A stretch of DNA of 64,000 nt, from contig NZ_JAPFQO010000003.1 in assembly GCF_026241195.1 (NCBI RefSeq), positions 393,419 through 457,418 on the forward strand. The letters are read 5' to 3'. Positions 63,851 through 64,000 of this stretch are shown piece after piece. The notes under the pieces are model-generated. The model did not search any database. It was not told the DNA's origin and worked only from the letters and a program-made list of their open reading frames with translations. The position numbers were made by a program, and so were the translations under genes. Position 1 is the first letter of the stretch, and each line of letters opens with the position of its first letter. This stretch comes from Pontibacter anaerobius. Its GTDB lineage: Bacteria > Bacteroidota > Bacteroidia > Cytophagales > Hymenobacteraceae.

Positions 63851-63880
63851 GCTATGAGGTGGCGCAGCTACCTTATAGGT
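63851..63880. repeat. Stem-loop repeat, right copy
   Basis: CTATGAGGTGGC and GCTACCTTATAG pair over 12 bp around GCA. Compared with the copy at 61726, C changes to T on the left arm and G to A at the pairing position on the right arm. The group II intron starts 6 bp downstream. Confidence 0.7.
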
Positions 63881-63885
63881 TTGGT

Positions 63886-64000
63886 GTGCGCCCAGTATGG
63901 GCACCTGATACGAAAGGTATCATATTATTCCAGAGGGTGCAAGTCCCTTACAGGCGAGTTGGTGAAGCCTGTTAGCAAGCCGCAAGCTGGCTGGCCGTGA
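63886..64000 (+). mobile_element. Group II intron, 5' end (cut by window edge)
   Basis: Begins GTGCGCCCAGTATGGGCAC, the conserved start and first domain I stem of bacterial group II introns. Then CTGATACGAAAGGTATC (a stem-loop with GAAA-like tip), GAGGGTGCAAGTCCC (the conserved GGG-loop-CCC element), AGGC...GCC pairing and GTTAGCAAGCCGCAAGC. These match introns of the ML/CL1 type. The reverse-transcriptase ORF and 3' end lie outside the window. Confidence 0.82.

Overview
The window reads as chromosomal DNA of a Bacteroidetes bacterium, most likely Hymenobacteraceae/Pontibacter-like. This rests on a SusC/SusD pair, many lipoproteins with Bacteroidetes-type N-termini, GH92/GH29/GH43/GH2 enzymes, few obvious Shine-Dalgarno sequences and moderate GC. 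The genus is inferred, not proven. The word AAGTATA (reverse TATACTT) is scattered through genes and spacers at roughly 85 places, where about ten would be expected by chance.

Layout. Positions 1-10111 hold the end of a LacI-family regulator, then a co-directional set: ROK sugar kinase, GH92 mannosidase, a DUF1080/PA14 multidomain protein, a propeller dehydrogenase fused to cytochrome c, a DUF1080 lipoprotein and a GH43 enzyme. A decayed copy of the cytochrome tail lies at 10253-10348. Positions 10992-19253 hold SusC, SusD, a GMC oxidoreductase, its small subunit (gluconate 2-dehydrogenase subunit 3 family) and another DUF1080 protein. Positions 19633-32948 hold glycoprotein-glycan enzymes: GH29 fucosidase, glycosylasparaginase overlapping CutC, a six-hairpin glycosidase, GH2, aldose 1-epimerase and a second GH92. 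A Tsx-like porin follows. Positions 34461-45297 are a long plus-strand run: GMC oxidoreductase, Tat-exported Gfo/Idh/MocA protein, small subunit, cytosolic Gfo/Idh/MocA, four sugar-handling proteins (three TIM-barrel isomerases and an MFS permease), a cytochrome c lipoprotein and a DUF1080 lipoprotein. Positions 45682-54331 (minus strand) hold a FucP-like sugar transporter, an MgtC/DUF4010 membrane protein and a complete RND efflux operon. Positions 54529-61125 hold an alkyltransferase-like DNA repair protein, a VOC protein, a third oxidative module (PfkB kinase, GMC, Gfo/Idh/MocA), an amino-sugar-phosphate isomerase and RlmH. From 61126 to the right edge is a more AT-rich accessory region with small minus-strand genes, repeated hairpins with compensatory changes, and the 5' end of a group II intron.

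How the genes work together. Outer-membrane import (SusC/D, Tsx-like porin) and exo-glycosidases would trim glycans. Three GMC modules, two with a small subunit and with cytochrome c encoded nearby, look like respiratory-chain-linked periplasmic sugar oxidation. Four DUF1080 (3-keto-disaccharide hydrolase family) genes, three Gfo/Idh/MocA proteins and three TIM-barrel isomerase-like proteins would cleave and rearrange the keto-sugars. Sugar permeases, kinases and the NagB-like enzyme would complete catabolism. I infer a large 3-keto-glycoside utilisation locus. Four near-identical inverted repeats (GCTAAA-N4-TTTAGYA) upstream of four of its transcription units suggest shared control by a LacI-type regulator, possibly the one at the left edge.
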